DNA of 64,000 bases, taken from contig CM065818.1 of NCBI GenBank assembly GCA_033398695.1, positions 82,084,092-82,148,091 of the forward strand, given 5' to 3'. Position 1 is the stretch's first letter; every line of letters starts with the position of its first letter. The notes below the pieces were generated by a model that searched no databases, had not been told where the DNA came from, and was given only the letters and a program-made list of their open reading frames with translations. The DNA comes from Orobanche coerulescens (taxonomy: Eukaryota; Streptophyta; Magnoliopsida; Lamiales; Orobanchaceae). This document shows, one piece after another, positions 1 through 10,554 of the stretch. Made by a program: the position numbers and the translations under genes.

Positions 1-80
1 ATCAGAAGGAATCTACGTGTGGACCCGGTCACTTTCGGCGCATGTGCCGACAAGGTCAACGGATGTTTGTGGTGATGGGT

Positions 81-367
81 TAGCGCACGCTAATGAATAT
101 TGTTAGCGCACGCTAACATCAGATCGGTCCAAAAGGAATCTTATTCTCGTCAGTGCTTTCGGCATGTGGGAACACGGGGGTAGGTGCGGACTGTAGTAAG
201 TCAACTACGATTAGCGCACGCTAAGGTCTAAGAAATTGCGTGCGCTAGACAGTGTAATTTACGTACGTTATTTCATGGCATTACGTACGTAAGCTGATGT
301 GTGAAGCAAAACAGTCGCCTCTGGACAACGATAGCGCACGCTACTAAGGAAAAGTAGCGCACGCTAA
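81..367 (+). repeat. Palindrome cluster upstream of TATA, LTR B
   Basis: Repeated CpG-containing palindromes TTAGCGCACGCTAA and close variants, for example at 81-93, 103-116, 211-224, 331-343 and 355-367. Two ACGTACGT-type palindromes at about 258-292 are mixed in, the same core used by the tandem array's LTR. The last copy ends 10 bp before the TATA motif. Confidence 0.85.
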
Positions 368-377
368 TAGTAGTGAG

Positions 378-384
378 TATATAT
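378..384 (+). promoter_or_regulatory. Predicted TATA box of LTR B
   Basis: TATATAT in plus orientation, directly downstream of the palindrome cluster. Position and orientation fit the U3 promoter of an element whose LTR ends at 3249. No transcript evidence is available. Confidence 0.5.
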
Positions 385-1039
385 TTGTGTAGTTGGCCAT
401 TATTCTTCATTTCATCCATTCTCTCCTTGCAAACGATAGATAGGGTTCTTAGAGAGATGTTTGAAGTTCCAAACACTGGATTATGGTGGAGTTAATCATC
501 CATAACAATATTAAGCTTGGAATTGATTGGAAACGGATTCAAACTTGGGATTCAATCCATTCCTTCAAAAAGGTAATCACTCTTCATCTTTGGATTTCGT
601 TTTGGATTGAATGTTGATATTCTTGAGTTGATGATTATTATATAAACAAGTTCACAAGCATGATTATGAGATGGATTACCAGAGTATGATGATATTAATA
701 TGATTTGGGTGATTTGAATTGTGTAGTTCGTTTTCTTGAGATAAGTTGGTTAATCCTCCTTCTCCTTTGCGGATGTTGATGTCATTGATGATGATTAATC
801 TCTGTAATGTGAGGTTAGGGAAGTGTTGTTAGGATTCTTGGTGTTCATGATGTTGATATTTGAGGAAGAAGATGATATGTGAATATATGAATTGGATTAA
901 GAGTTAGATGATTACCTATATGCTAAAGGATGTCGGAATTCGTTGTTTTGATAGCTATGAACATGGTTTCGAATCACTTAGTGTTCTTGATAATCACCCT
1001 ATGTTGATCGGAATCTGAAAAACATGCATCTGTACAGCA

Positions 1040-1123
1040 TTAGCGCACGCTAAGCTTACGGGCTAGTGCACGCTAACGGGAGCTACTTAGCGCACGCTAC
1101 GTTATGCGTTTAACGTGCGCTAA
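1040..1123 (+). repeat. Second palindrome cluster, LTR B
   Basis: Four more copies of the TTAGCGCACGCTAA type (including TTAACGTGCGCTAA at 1110-1123), about 660 bp downstream of the predicted TATA box and so inside the expected transcript. Element A has an equivalent downstream cluster at a similar distance. Confidence 0.75.
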
Positions 1124-1907
1124 GTAGGTAGACAGTGCAATATTTTCATGTTGTGGTTGTGAATTTGTACTGGTTTGAGTTAGATTGTTCAGACTTATGT
1201 TTAACCGAGATGTCGTAGAACCGTTGGGTTTGTGGATTGGTTATGTCGGTTATTGATTGTTATCGGATTGTTGTTTATTGATTATTGCCATATGCTGTGG
1301 TAAGTCATCAGTAATTAGAACCATATTTTGCGGTCGTATTCGAGAATGTTCGTAGATTGCATTGATCAGGGCCGAGGGACTTGTAGATGGCGGCAATGGA
1401 TTTGGTAACGACTTCATCGGTATCGAGGCAAGTTATTACTTGCTCAGTTATAATGTTTAATGAATGGTTTCAGTTTCATTTCGTTTATAATGCATATAGC
1501 AATGATTATATATTGTCTTTCCGATTCTGGAAGTTAAATCGTACTGTATATGATTTATTTCGGTTATTGGCATATTCGGGTATCGAGGTTACATTATGGC
1601 AAAGATGATGATATGAGTATCTATATTTCATTGTACGTTTGGATCGCCGAGCATTGAGGATAATCGCCGGTGATGATTTGACATCGAGATTGCTCCTGAA
1701 GGACTCGGGACAAGTATCTTAGTTTGATTCGGTTTAGTGTTAATGATGTTGATCATGCAGGTTGTCATTCATGTTGCTGAACATGAAGTCGTCCTAGTTG
1801 TTTCATCATAGTGTCGTTCATGTTTTGATTCATATGTTGTTCATGTTGATGAACATATTAATTTGCATATGTGTATGCATAATTGTATTGTTTATGTTGT
1901 AAATGAT

Positions 1908-2225
1908 CCGATGGGATCATGAGGATCTATGCTGAGGGTGCTGGATCGGATGTCCACCATGCGTTGGTTCGACGGGATCATCATGGGGATCTATGCTGAG
2001 GGCGCTGGATCGCTGGACAGGTTTTCCACCATGCGTTGGTCCGATGGTATCATCATGGGGATCTATGCTGAGGGCGCTGGATCGTTGGATTACCCAGTAT
2101 TGTGTTGATGGAATCATGTGGATTCTCATCGTTGGTTTTATATGTGTTTTTGTGCATATGTATATTATTGGTTATCCATCTCATGTTGATCTAGTAGGAT
2201 CATCAGGGGATCTATGCTGAGGGGC
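1908..2225 (+). repeat. Imperfect tandem repeat of about 65-70 bp, LTR B
   Basis: Three copies, plus a partial fourth near 2190, of a unit containing GATCTATGCTGAGGG and GCGCTGGATCG and, between them, CCACCATGCGTTGG. The reverse complement of the same unit occurs in both LTRs of element A (about 3825-3920 and 11010-11195), with different copy numbers. Confidence 0.75.
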
Positions 2226-3249
2226 TGAATCATGGGACATCCATTGAGTATACAGTGTTATTGTTTTGAGCATATTGACGTGGTCATATGAGTACGCATT
2301 TGTAGGTCTTGTGTTAGGATCGTGTCCGTATTGCATTGATCTGTTCTCGGATTAGACTGACATGATTGTGGTGGCATTTTGCATCTCGAGGTATGTTCCG
2401 TATTTTCATTGGTTGTTGTCTTTTGATGGACAATTGATTATTGTGTTGAGATGTGATGATGTCACCCGATGGATTGAGATTGGACCGAGTTAGCAGAATT
2501 CGTAACAGTGAGTTATGATGATGTTTTAAGAACCTTGGGTTCCGTTTGCGATACAGTACCGATGACTAGATATGAGCTTACCGTGTTGTTGAGGATACGA
2601 GATGTGAACTTTGGTAATTATTATCACGAGTTGGTAAAGTTATGGCGGTTAGATTACATTGGTCGTATTCTTACTCACTATTTTCATTGGTATGTAATTA
2701 TTGATGTGATGTGATGGTTATCATTATTGGACATTATGGCTGACCCCGTCGTGGGCTTTCTTTTTAGGTTCTTTGATTATCAAGCTTGTAGCGGTCGTGG
2801 AGAGATGAGCTTCCCGGATACTGGCTAGGGCATGTATTTGTGTATTGAGTTTCCTGATCAGTTCTTGTATTCCGCTGCTAGAGTATTTTAATTGTTCGTC
2901 TTTTTCCGCTGCGTGAGTATTTTTAAATGGGCTTTTGGAATATGGTAACTTGGGTACTTTGGCAATCATTTTCTAAAGTATTTTGTCGGTACGTGTAAGC
3001 GATAGCTCAACTTATGTTTTTAAACTGTTGGGTGCTGGCATGTCAGGCCTTGTCCTTTCAAACGAGATCTGTACGTCGGTTTTGATAAATAGATTTTATA
3101 TAATCTTCAAATGTTTTTTTTTAAAGATAGTACCGTCGTTAGCCTCTTGAGTGGTTGTTAATGTTTGCGAAAATTTCTTTTAGCCTTGTGGGTTCCATCT
3201 CGGGGCCCACGGCGCTGTAATATTTCCGGTTAAATCTGAGGGTGTTACA

Positions 3250-3348
3250 GAGAAGTGTTGAGCAGCAACAGCTGCCTAATTTTGGGGGTCCTAAAATTTT
3301 GCGAAAAATAAAGGAATAACCATTGTTGGTGCGTAGCTACCGTCTCAC
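3250..3348 (+). mobile_element. Tat-like internal fragment between elements B and A
   Basis: This 99-bp stretch matches 15832-15930 and continues, after element A, at 12936. It is the interrupted internal region of the left Tat-like copy. Element B has cut it on the left and element A on the right. The last five bases, CTCAC (3344-3348), are one copy of element A's target duplication. Confidence 0.85.
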
Positions 3349-4299
3349 TATAACACCCCGAGATATTCGGAATAATTACAGCGCCGTAAACCCTTTTAGT
3401 AAGGATTTACAAGGCTAATTTAAAATAAATGTAAATATAATCCAATCGTACAACTGAAGTTCAAATACAGATTTGATTCAACCGATCAAATGAGTTAACT
3501 TATACAACCATATCGAAATGACATTATTAAAACAGACGTACTCAAGTACTAAATGGACCAAGAAGACAAATAACAATAAACATCAACCACATCACTGAGC
3601 CATTTCATCGTCCTGTCGGTACTGTGGTTGCTTCCCCGCTCCTCGGCTACCTGAACATCAAAACAATGTCCACCCCTGAAGGGGTTAGCAAAACAATGCT
3701 AGTACAAGTATCATAATACAAAAATCATCAATGCATCATAAAACATGCAAAACGGACTTCCGTCACCGGAATCCAACGATGCGAATCCTCACGATTCCAT
3801 CAACACAGTACAGGGTAATCCAGCGATCCAGCGCCCTCAGTATAGATCCCCATGATGATCCCGTCGGACCAACGCATGGTGGACATTCGATCCAGCGCCC
3901 TCAGCATAGATCCTCATGATCCCCTCAGATCATTTATACCATAAATCAATCAATTATGCATACATATATGCATTTGAATATGTTCATCAATACGAACAAA
4001 TAACAACGAATACAACGAGAAATTACAGAAATACATCTCATATTCAACAACATGAACAAAACTACAAGCATGATCAAAGTTTTAACATAAATCGAACTCG
4101 ACATATGATACTTGCCTCGAAAATGGCAAGAATGGAAATACTCCAACAAATGACACGCGCCCGTACGCCACCACCCCTCGATCGTCCCCTATGCAAGGCT
4201 CGGACCTAAGAAATAATAAAGAATTCCTCTCAAGTCGTACGAACGTCTAATAATCCGGTTTACGACCGCAAGCTCTAAAAATGCATTCTGCCTGAACTA

Positions 4300-4520
4300 C
4301 TTAGCGCGCGCTACGTACTATACGTAACGTGCGCTAAGCCTGCCCATTAACGTACGCAAATGACAAGGTTAAGCGTGCGCTAGCTGTGTACTGACAGTCT
4401 TCTCTGAACAACCGACTACCATGCCTGATGATATAACGTACGTTACGTATCCAACGTAGCGCACGTTACTCGTTCCCGATAGCGCACGTTAATATATACA
4501 TCTTAGCGTGCGCTAATCGT
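4300..4520 (-). repeat. Downstream palindrome cluster, element A 3' LTR
   Basis: Palindromes of the TAGCGYRCGCTA and AACGTACGTTA types lie about 670-900 bp downstream of the TATA box in the element's sense. The same block is at about 11570-11790 in the 5' LTR. Confidence 0.75.
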
Positions 4521-5193
4521 GCATGGCAGTCACTACTGGGTAAAACGTGAGCTAAAAGTGATGAAAACTCATGAAATCCTCAGTGTTAATACAAGCCATC
4601 TCAGTGTGTATCATGCTCATACGGTTTGTTACTGATTAAACGACTACAAGATACAAGGGTACGTATAATCATCACAACACCATAATTCATCTTTGATCTC
4701 CAAGAAACATCCTAAGTCCAATCCATTTCATGTCCCAAACGTATGATTCTATCATGTAAAAACATAAGAACTTGATGTTCTCCCCATACCGGTCATAAAC
4801 AGTTTTGAAGATACATGAATACGTTTAGGAGTCCGACACTAAAAAGGTTCAAAGGATTATACGATGAATAAGTGCCGAAACGTCAAAATATCTTTCTAGC
4901 ACATGATGTTCGACCATTAACCAATCTAACTGGCTAGATAAACATGATCAAACGTCCTTTAGAACACTACTAATATTGGTGAAGAATCACCTACCTCAAA
5001 GTAGTGAAGAACAAGGAGAAAATCGAAGCAAATCCAACGTCGAAGGCTTGAACACCAATCCTCAATGATCTACAATCTTCAACACGAGCTAGGATGCTGA
5101 TATGAAGTGTTTAGGATGAAGGAAGTAATACTCTAAGTATAAGGATTCAGATGTGGGAAGAGAAGGGACTGAAAATACGAAAAGGATGTTGTC

Positions 5194-5510
5194 CTATTTA
5201 TAGGAAATGGTTATTAGCGCGCGCTAGTCCACACTCTTAGCGTGCGCTAACGTCTTACTGACTTCACTGTACTCAGCACTTAGCGTGCGCTATTCACATG
5301 CCAGTAGCGTGCGCTAAGGCGTTGACTTGGCTTTTCCCGAAAGCCGTCCAGGTTCATCCCGACACAATCCGACCAAGATCCCCGACCTGATCTCACCTAC
5401 CACACGTCTCAATCATATTGACCACGTATAGCGTGCGCTAATGATCCTTTGTAGCGTGCGCTATGGATCCATGTTAGAGTACGCTACACATAGACGATAG
5501 CGTGCGCTAC
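5194..5510 (-). promoter_or_regulatory. U3 promoter of element A 3' LTR: TATA plus palindromes
   Basis: Minus-strand TATA box CTATAAATAG occupies 5194-5203. Ten bases upstream (element sense) begins a series of TTAGCGCGCGCTAG-like palindromes: 5214-5227, then copies near 5238, 5281, 5303, 5428, 5452 and 5498. The equivalent TATA and cluster in the 5' LTR are at 12464-12473 and 12484-12781. Confidence 0.65.
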
Positions 5511-5660
5511 ATGCACAAAATCACAATCTTAAATCACATTCATGAAATCATACGCTCAACAACACCGGACTATGAGATACGGAGAATATTACTCAGATTA
5601 AAGTGCAACAATTACAATATCACAAGTTCCAAATACATATCAGAAATCTCGGGTACTACA

Positions 5661-5677
5661 TCCTTCCTCCCTAAAAA
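5661..5677 (-). other. Polypurine tract of element A
   Basis: On the minus strand the purine-rich run TTTTTAGGGAGGAAGGA ends directly at the 3' LTR. This is the expected site for priming plus-strand DNA synthesis. Confidence 0.7.
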
Positions 5678-5695
5678 GAAGTTTCGTCCCGAAAC

Positions 5696-7258
5696 TTAAG
5701 ATAAAAACAACTCTGGATATCTAGCCTTCATACTATCCTCTGTTTCCCAAGTGGCCTCTTCAGCTCCATGTCGTGACCATTGTACTTTAACCAAGTGTAT
5801 TGGTTTATTCCTCAATTGTTTGATCCGACTCTCAAGTATCTTGATTGGTCTCTCTTCAAAGGTGCCATCGTTAGCTATCTCGATCTTGTCGAAATCAATG
5901 ACGTGACTGGGGTCCGGTACATACTTCCGCATTTGGGATACGTGAAACACATTGTGGACGTGACTCAGTGATGGTGGTAAAGCCAACTTGTATGATAAAT
6001 CCCCAACTCTCTCTAGGACCTCAAATGGCCCGATATATCTCGGACTTAGCTTACCTTTCCTCCCAAAACGGAAAATCCCTCGTGTAGGAGACACCTTCAA
6101 TAGTACATGGTCCCCAACGTCGAACTCTAGAGGGCGACGACGTACGTCCGCATAAGACTTCTGTCGACTCTGCGCAGTCAACAGTCTTTCCCGAATCAAA
6201 GCTATCTTCTCTTGAGTCTGAACTATCAATTCTAGTTCTGTCCCGATCAAGTCCGAAGAATCATCCCAGCACAGGGGTGATCGACATCTTCTCCCATACA
6301 AAGCTTCAAATGGTGCCATCTTAATAGAAGCATGCCAACTATTATTGTAGGTGAATTCAATCAATGGCAAATGAACTTCCCAATCAGTTGACCAATCCAA
6401 AGCACAGGCTCTAAGCATGTCTTCTACTGTTTGTATAGTCCTTTCAGACTGACCGTCCGTTTAGGGATGATAAGCCGTGCCAAAGTTGAGCTCAGTCCCC
6501 AAATCCCTGTGAACTACCTTCCAGAAGTGCGACACAAAGCGACCATCTCGATCCGAAATAATGGTCTTCGGCATCCCATGCAATCTAACTATCACTGCAA
6601 TAAATACTCGCGCCAATCTCTCGGGTCCCCATGCATCTTTAATTCCTAGGAAATGAGGCGACTTGGTTAGTCGATCAACTATAACTCAAATCATGTTCAT
6701 TCCCGTTCTAGTCCTTGGCATACTGGTGATGAAATCCATCGAGATATCCTCCCACTTCCACTCAGGGATCGGAAGCGGCTTTAACATTCCGGCAGGTCGC
6801 TGATGCTCAATCTTAACCTGCTGACAAGTCAAACACTTCGAAACGTACTGCTACGTCCTTCTTCATATTCCCCACCAAGTTTTGTTTAAGATCTTTATAC
6901 ATTTTATCACGCCGGGTGAATAGAATAGGGCGCACTGTGAGCTTCCTTCAGAATTGTCCGTCTCAAATCATCATCATCGGGAACGCAAAATCGACTCTGA
7001 AATCTCAGAACTCCATCATCTTGTATCACGAATCCTGGGGCCTTTCCTTTCTTTACTTCGTCACATAACCGAAGGATCAGAGAATCGTTCAACTGCTTAG
7101 ATTTGATCTCCTCGACTAGTGATGAAGTCAGTTCCATGACATATAGTTTCCCTTGGATTCCTGGTGCCCATACTTCAATCCCTTCGCGGGTCAGTTCCCG
7201 CTGAATGCTGGTTTGGGATGTAAGTGCTTCCAACACTCGAAGAGAAATAGGCTTATGG
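5696..7258 (-). pseudogene. Element A integrase and chromodomain region, broken
   Basis: Integrase joins the element's cDNA to chromosomal DNA. The piece at 6907-7258 lies in a different frame from the upstream RT and carries the start of the zinc-binding region (HSAPYSIHP). The catalytic core at about 6420-6900 is interrupted by stops and shifts. From 6418 to 5696 a third frame is open: integrase end (FTYNNSWHASIKMAPFEALY), the GPY/F-type motif (YIGPFEVLERVG), then a chromodomain-like tail with ERPIKILESR and KVQWSRHGAEEATWE. Chromodomains of this class are known to bias insertion toward heterochromatin in some elements; here that is only a family expectation. At least two frameshifts separate it from a working protein. 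Confidence 0.85.
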
Positions 7259-8582
7259 TCAAAGCATCGGCTACTACGTTTGCTTTCCCCGGATGATAGA
7301 GAATCTCCAAGTCGTAATCCTTGATCAATTCCAGCCACCTTCTCTGCCTCATGTTTAATTCTTTCTGACTGAAAATATACTTGAGGCTCTTATGATCTGT
7401 GAAGATCTGGCAACGAGTGCCGTACAAATAATTTCGCCAAATTTTCAAGGCAAAGACCACAACTGCTAGCTCCAGATCATGAGTCGGGTAATTAACCTCA
7501 TACGGTTTCAATTGCCGAGAAGCATAGGCAATCACCTTATCCTTTTGCATCAACACACATCCCAGACCCTGATTTGAAGCGTCGCTGTATACCATGAATC
7601 CATCAGTTCCCTCTGGTAGCGCTAATATAGGTGCTGTCGTCAGTCTCCTCTTAAGTTCGTCAAAACCAGCCTGGCACTTCTCATACCACGTGAACTTTTG
7701 AGTTTTCTGCAACAGCTGAGTGAGTGGATGAGCAATTTTGGAAAATCCCTCTACAAAGCGGCGATAATATGCAGCAAGTCCTAGGAAACTCCAGACTTCT
7801 TTCACGTTACTAGGAACTTCCCATTCCAAGATTGCTTCGACTTTCTTCGGGTCCACCTGAACTTCGTAAGCTGATATCACATGCCCAAGGAAAGTTACTT
7901 CCCTAGGCCAGAACTCGCATTTGGAAAGCTTTGCATACAACTGTTCCTTCCTCAAGGTGCTCAAAACCACACGCAAATGTTCGGCATGCTCCTCTGCGTC
8001 CTTCGAATATATCAAGATGTCATCAATGAAGACGACCACAAATTTATCCAAGTATTCTAAGAATACCCGATTCATCAACTGCATGAATACCGCAGGAGCA
8101 TCGGTAAGTCCAAATGGCATCACTAAAAATTCATAATGCCCGTACCGGGACCTGAAAGGAGACTTCGGTACATCCGATTCCTTAATTCTTAACTGATGGT
8201 ATCCTGATCGCAAGTCAATCTTCGAGAATACCCTTGCCCCTTGCCGTTTATCAAACAAGTCGTCGATCCGAGGTATAGGATACTTATTCTTGATCGTCAT
8301 CTTGTTGAGCTCCCTGTAATCAATACACAGTCATAGGGATCCGTCTTTCTTCCGGACAAAGAGAACGGGTGCTCCCCAAGGAGAAACGCTAGGTTGAATA
8401 TAACCCTTCTGTGACAATTCCTCCAGTTGCTTCTGGAGTTCATACATCTCGGTTGGCGCCATGCGGTATGGTGCTCTAGAAATAGGAGCGGCTCCAGGCT
8501 CTAATTCGATAGTGAATTCCACCTCTCTCTGCGGAGGTAACCCCGGTAGTTCGTCAGGAAATACGTCGGAGAATTCATTCAC
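7191..8582 (-). pseudogene. Element A reverse transcriptase and RNase H, broken
   Basis: RT copies the element RNA into DNA and RNase H removes the RNA strand. One reading frame spans this segment but has an in-frame stop at 8331-8333, just after KKDGSL and before the expected palm-domain continuation. Downstream the RT palm is well kept: [12 protein letters not shown] with the first catalytic Asp, and [10 protein letters not shown] with the Asp pair. RNase H shows [13 protein letters not shown] and [11 protein letters not shown]. After VVADAL the frame shifts, near 7258, and the normal link to integrase is lost. Spacing and motifs are those of Ty3/gypsy chromoviruses. Confidence 0.9.
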
Positions 8583-8612
8583 AACTGGAATTGATGAGAT
8601 CTCTATTCCTTC

Positions 8613-9107
8613 CTATTTCCTCATGGCATAACACCAAAGTCCATGACATCCCTGCTTCAGTAATTTCACGGCTTTCATTGCTTTGATCAATTTTCCCGAG
8701 CTTCCCGGTCTCCATCCTCGGAATAAGTGTTCAAATCCGTCATCAGCAATGATAGAAATAACTCTCTCTCGGTAATCCAGAATAGCTCCATAACGGTTGA
8801 GCCAATCGTCTCCGAGAATTAAATCATCACCGTAGATGTTAACTACAATAAGGTTCGATAGCCAATATCTCCCTCCTATAGACACTGGAAAATCCCTAGC
8901 TTCTAGGGTTCCCACAATTTTCTCTCCGCTCGGTAATCCCACAACATAAGGTTCACAATTATACAAGCACGAGATTTTCAAACGATTAACACAGTTCAAA
9001 GATATAAAAGAATGCGTAGCTCCTGAATGGAACAAGACACTAACTGGTTGCAAAAGGATCTGAATTGTACCTGATGGAACAGCTGTGTTTTGATCATCCT
9101 TCTTCAT
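8613..9107 (-). pseudogene. Element A aspartic protease with lost catalytic Asp
   Basis: Retropepsin-like domain that would cleave the gag-pol polyprotein. The flap-side and C-terminal motif region (DDLILGDDWLNRYGAILDY) is clear. At the active site the sequence reads LFHSGATHSF: the catalytic Asp of the usual D-S/T-G triad is His. Element H has the intact DTG at the same place. The frame is continuous with RT downstream except for a TAG at 8613-8615. A GAT/GAC to CAT/CAC change would explain the residue. It is almost surely inactive. Confidence 0.85.
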
Positions 9108-9283
9108 CTCGTAAATACGCGGAAGAACGGACCCAGCGCTGGATGCCTCTCTCTTCCCTACATTCTGCTGCGGGAAACCGCTCTGCTGCGTCTGGTTTAC
9201 ACTAGTGTCCTTCGGAACCGGTACAGGAGTGCGAGTGCAAAAGATCTAGTCGCATTCCCACAAAATGTTGCGTGATGTCCTTC

Positions 9284-10316
9284 CTATTCACAATCGAAAC
9301 AGGTCACAGCAGACGCGAAACAGTCACGTCGAATATGCCCTGCTTTGCTACAGTTATAACATTTCTTCCCTGTGTCTGAAACGGTTGGTGCTGCCCGGAA
9401 CTTCTTTCCTCCTCGAGAAGGATGCGGAGGCCTCCTGGATGAATGAAAAGAGGACTGGCCCCTGCGAGGCCCACTACTCTTATTCTCCGTGAAGTTGCCA
9501 GCCACTCTCTGCTTCTTTACTTCCGTCGATCTCTACTGCTGCCTCCTTCATATCATAGGCCAACGCCTTATCCTGATACTGTCGTAAAGTGGTACATTCA
9601 AATCCGGACATATATTGCTAAATTTTCGGCTTCATTCGCATGTCAAAATGGAAAATCCTCTCCGCCTCGGTCCTGACCAAGTGGCGCACATAAGTCAGCT
9701 GGTGATTAAAAGTCTTAATCACGTCCGTCACAGATGCTTCTGAATTTTGTGGTGAGAAAAACTCCCGAACTTGGGCCTCTCTAACTGGGCGAGGACAATG
9801 CTGCGCTTCCATCATTAATTTGAATTCCGTCCAGTCAACATTATGCTCCTCCGGTCGAATGGCCTCCCACCAGTTGAAAGCCTCCCCTGTCAGAAGATAC
9901 TGGGTGACCGGAACCTTTCTGTCGTTGGGACAGTTAATCCCCGCAAAAATCTTTTCTAATTCCTTCAGCCAGTGATCCCAAGAAAGCGTCTCAACAGAAC
10001 CGTCAAATTTCGGAGGATGCAATTTGATCACCTCTGTAAGCCATTTATCTCCTCGATTATCCACGTTATGCTGCTGTCCCATCGCCGTCTGCATGCGATC
10101 CACGACTTGAGCAAACTGGTTTATCTGGGCAACCACTTGCTGAAACACTCCCGGCACGTTAGGATCTGCATTATTATTTGCTGATCCCTGTTGTCCCCCG
10201 GAATGGGAATCCATTCGGCTAGCGGTTATTTCTGGGGTAGACACCGAATCTTCTTGTCTCGCGTTTCCACGTCCGCGTCCACGACCGCGTCCGCGTCCAC
10301 GACCTCCTCTCAACAT
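9284..10316 (-). pseudogene. Element A gag, frameshifted
   Basis: Gag forms the virus-like particle and packages RNA. I place the start at 10316, where Met is followed by an Arg-Gly run (GRGRGRGRGRG), rather than 57 bases upstream. The capsid-like part includes LSWDHWLKELEKIF and GEAFNWWEAIRPEE, typical of plant gypsy gag (retrotrans_gag family). The frame ends at 9618. A shifted frame from about 9505 continues into a CCHC zinc knuckle, CYNCSKAGHIRRDC, followed by a partial second one, near 9284-9360. At least one indel separates the two parts, so the copy is broken. Confidence 0.85.
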
Positions 10317-10537
10317 ACTGTAGACACAAATACTCAATATCCAGGGCAAACTTTCTAAAAGTACATCTATCAATGTTCACAAACATGAATTAAATAAAAT
10401 GGTAGTATTTGAGATTTAGGAAACTTACAACCACGGTCCACACGACGATCTTTCAGCAGTTGATGTTACGAACGACCAATAATCAAATAACGTAAATGCA
10501 CTAACTAACCCGACTGCCAAGATATCCATGAATCTTA

Positions 10538-10549
10538 GCTCTGATACCA
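10538..10549 (-). other. Primer-binding site of element A (initiator Met tRNA)
   Basis: Minus strand reads TGGTATCAGAGC, the sequence complementary to the 3' end of plant initiator-Met tRNA, five bases inside the 5' LTR boundary. Confidence 0.88.
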
Positions 10550-10554
10550 TATTC

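Larger units (their letters stand above)
1..3249 (+). mobile_element. LTR of element B, left part outside the window
   Basis: Long non-coding LTR of a Ty3/gypsy element in plus orientation. Its right end reads GGTGTTACA and is directly followed by Tat-like internal sequence rather than by a primer-binding site, so this is a 3' LTR or a solo LTR. The terminal 40 bases resemble the reverse complement of the start of element A's LTR, and both carry the same approximately 65-70-bp tandem repeat and the TAGCGCACGCTA palindromes, so B belongs to the A family. It contains no credible coding sequence. The left boundary and the other copy of the target duplication (probably GAGAA) lie outside the window. 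Confidence 0.75.
3349..5660 (-). repeat. 3' LTR of element A
   Basis: 2312 bp. The plus-strand left end TATAACACC is a mutated form of the TGTAACACC seen in the partner LTR; the right end is ATCTCGGGTACTACA. Landmarks in the element's own sense: palindromes at 5214-5510, a TATA box at 5194-5203, a second palindrome cluster at about 4300-4520, and the tandem repeat shared with element B at about 3825-3920. Confidence 0.9.

Noticed and set aside
2508..2969. Short open frames in LTR B as small genes
   Set aside because: No similarity to any family I know, not kept in element A's LTR, and within the length expected by chance.
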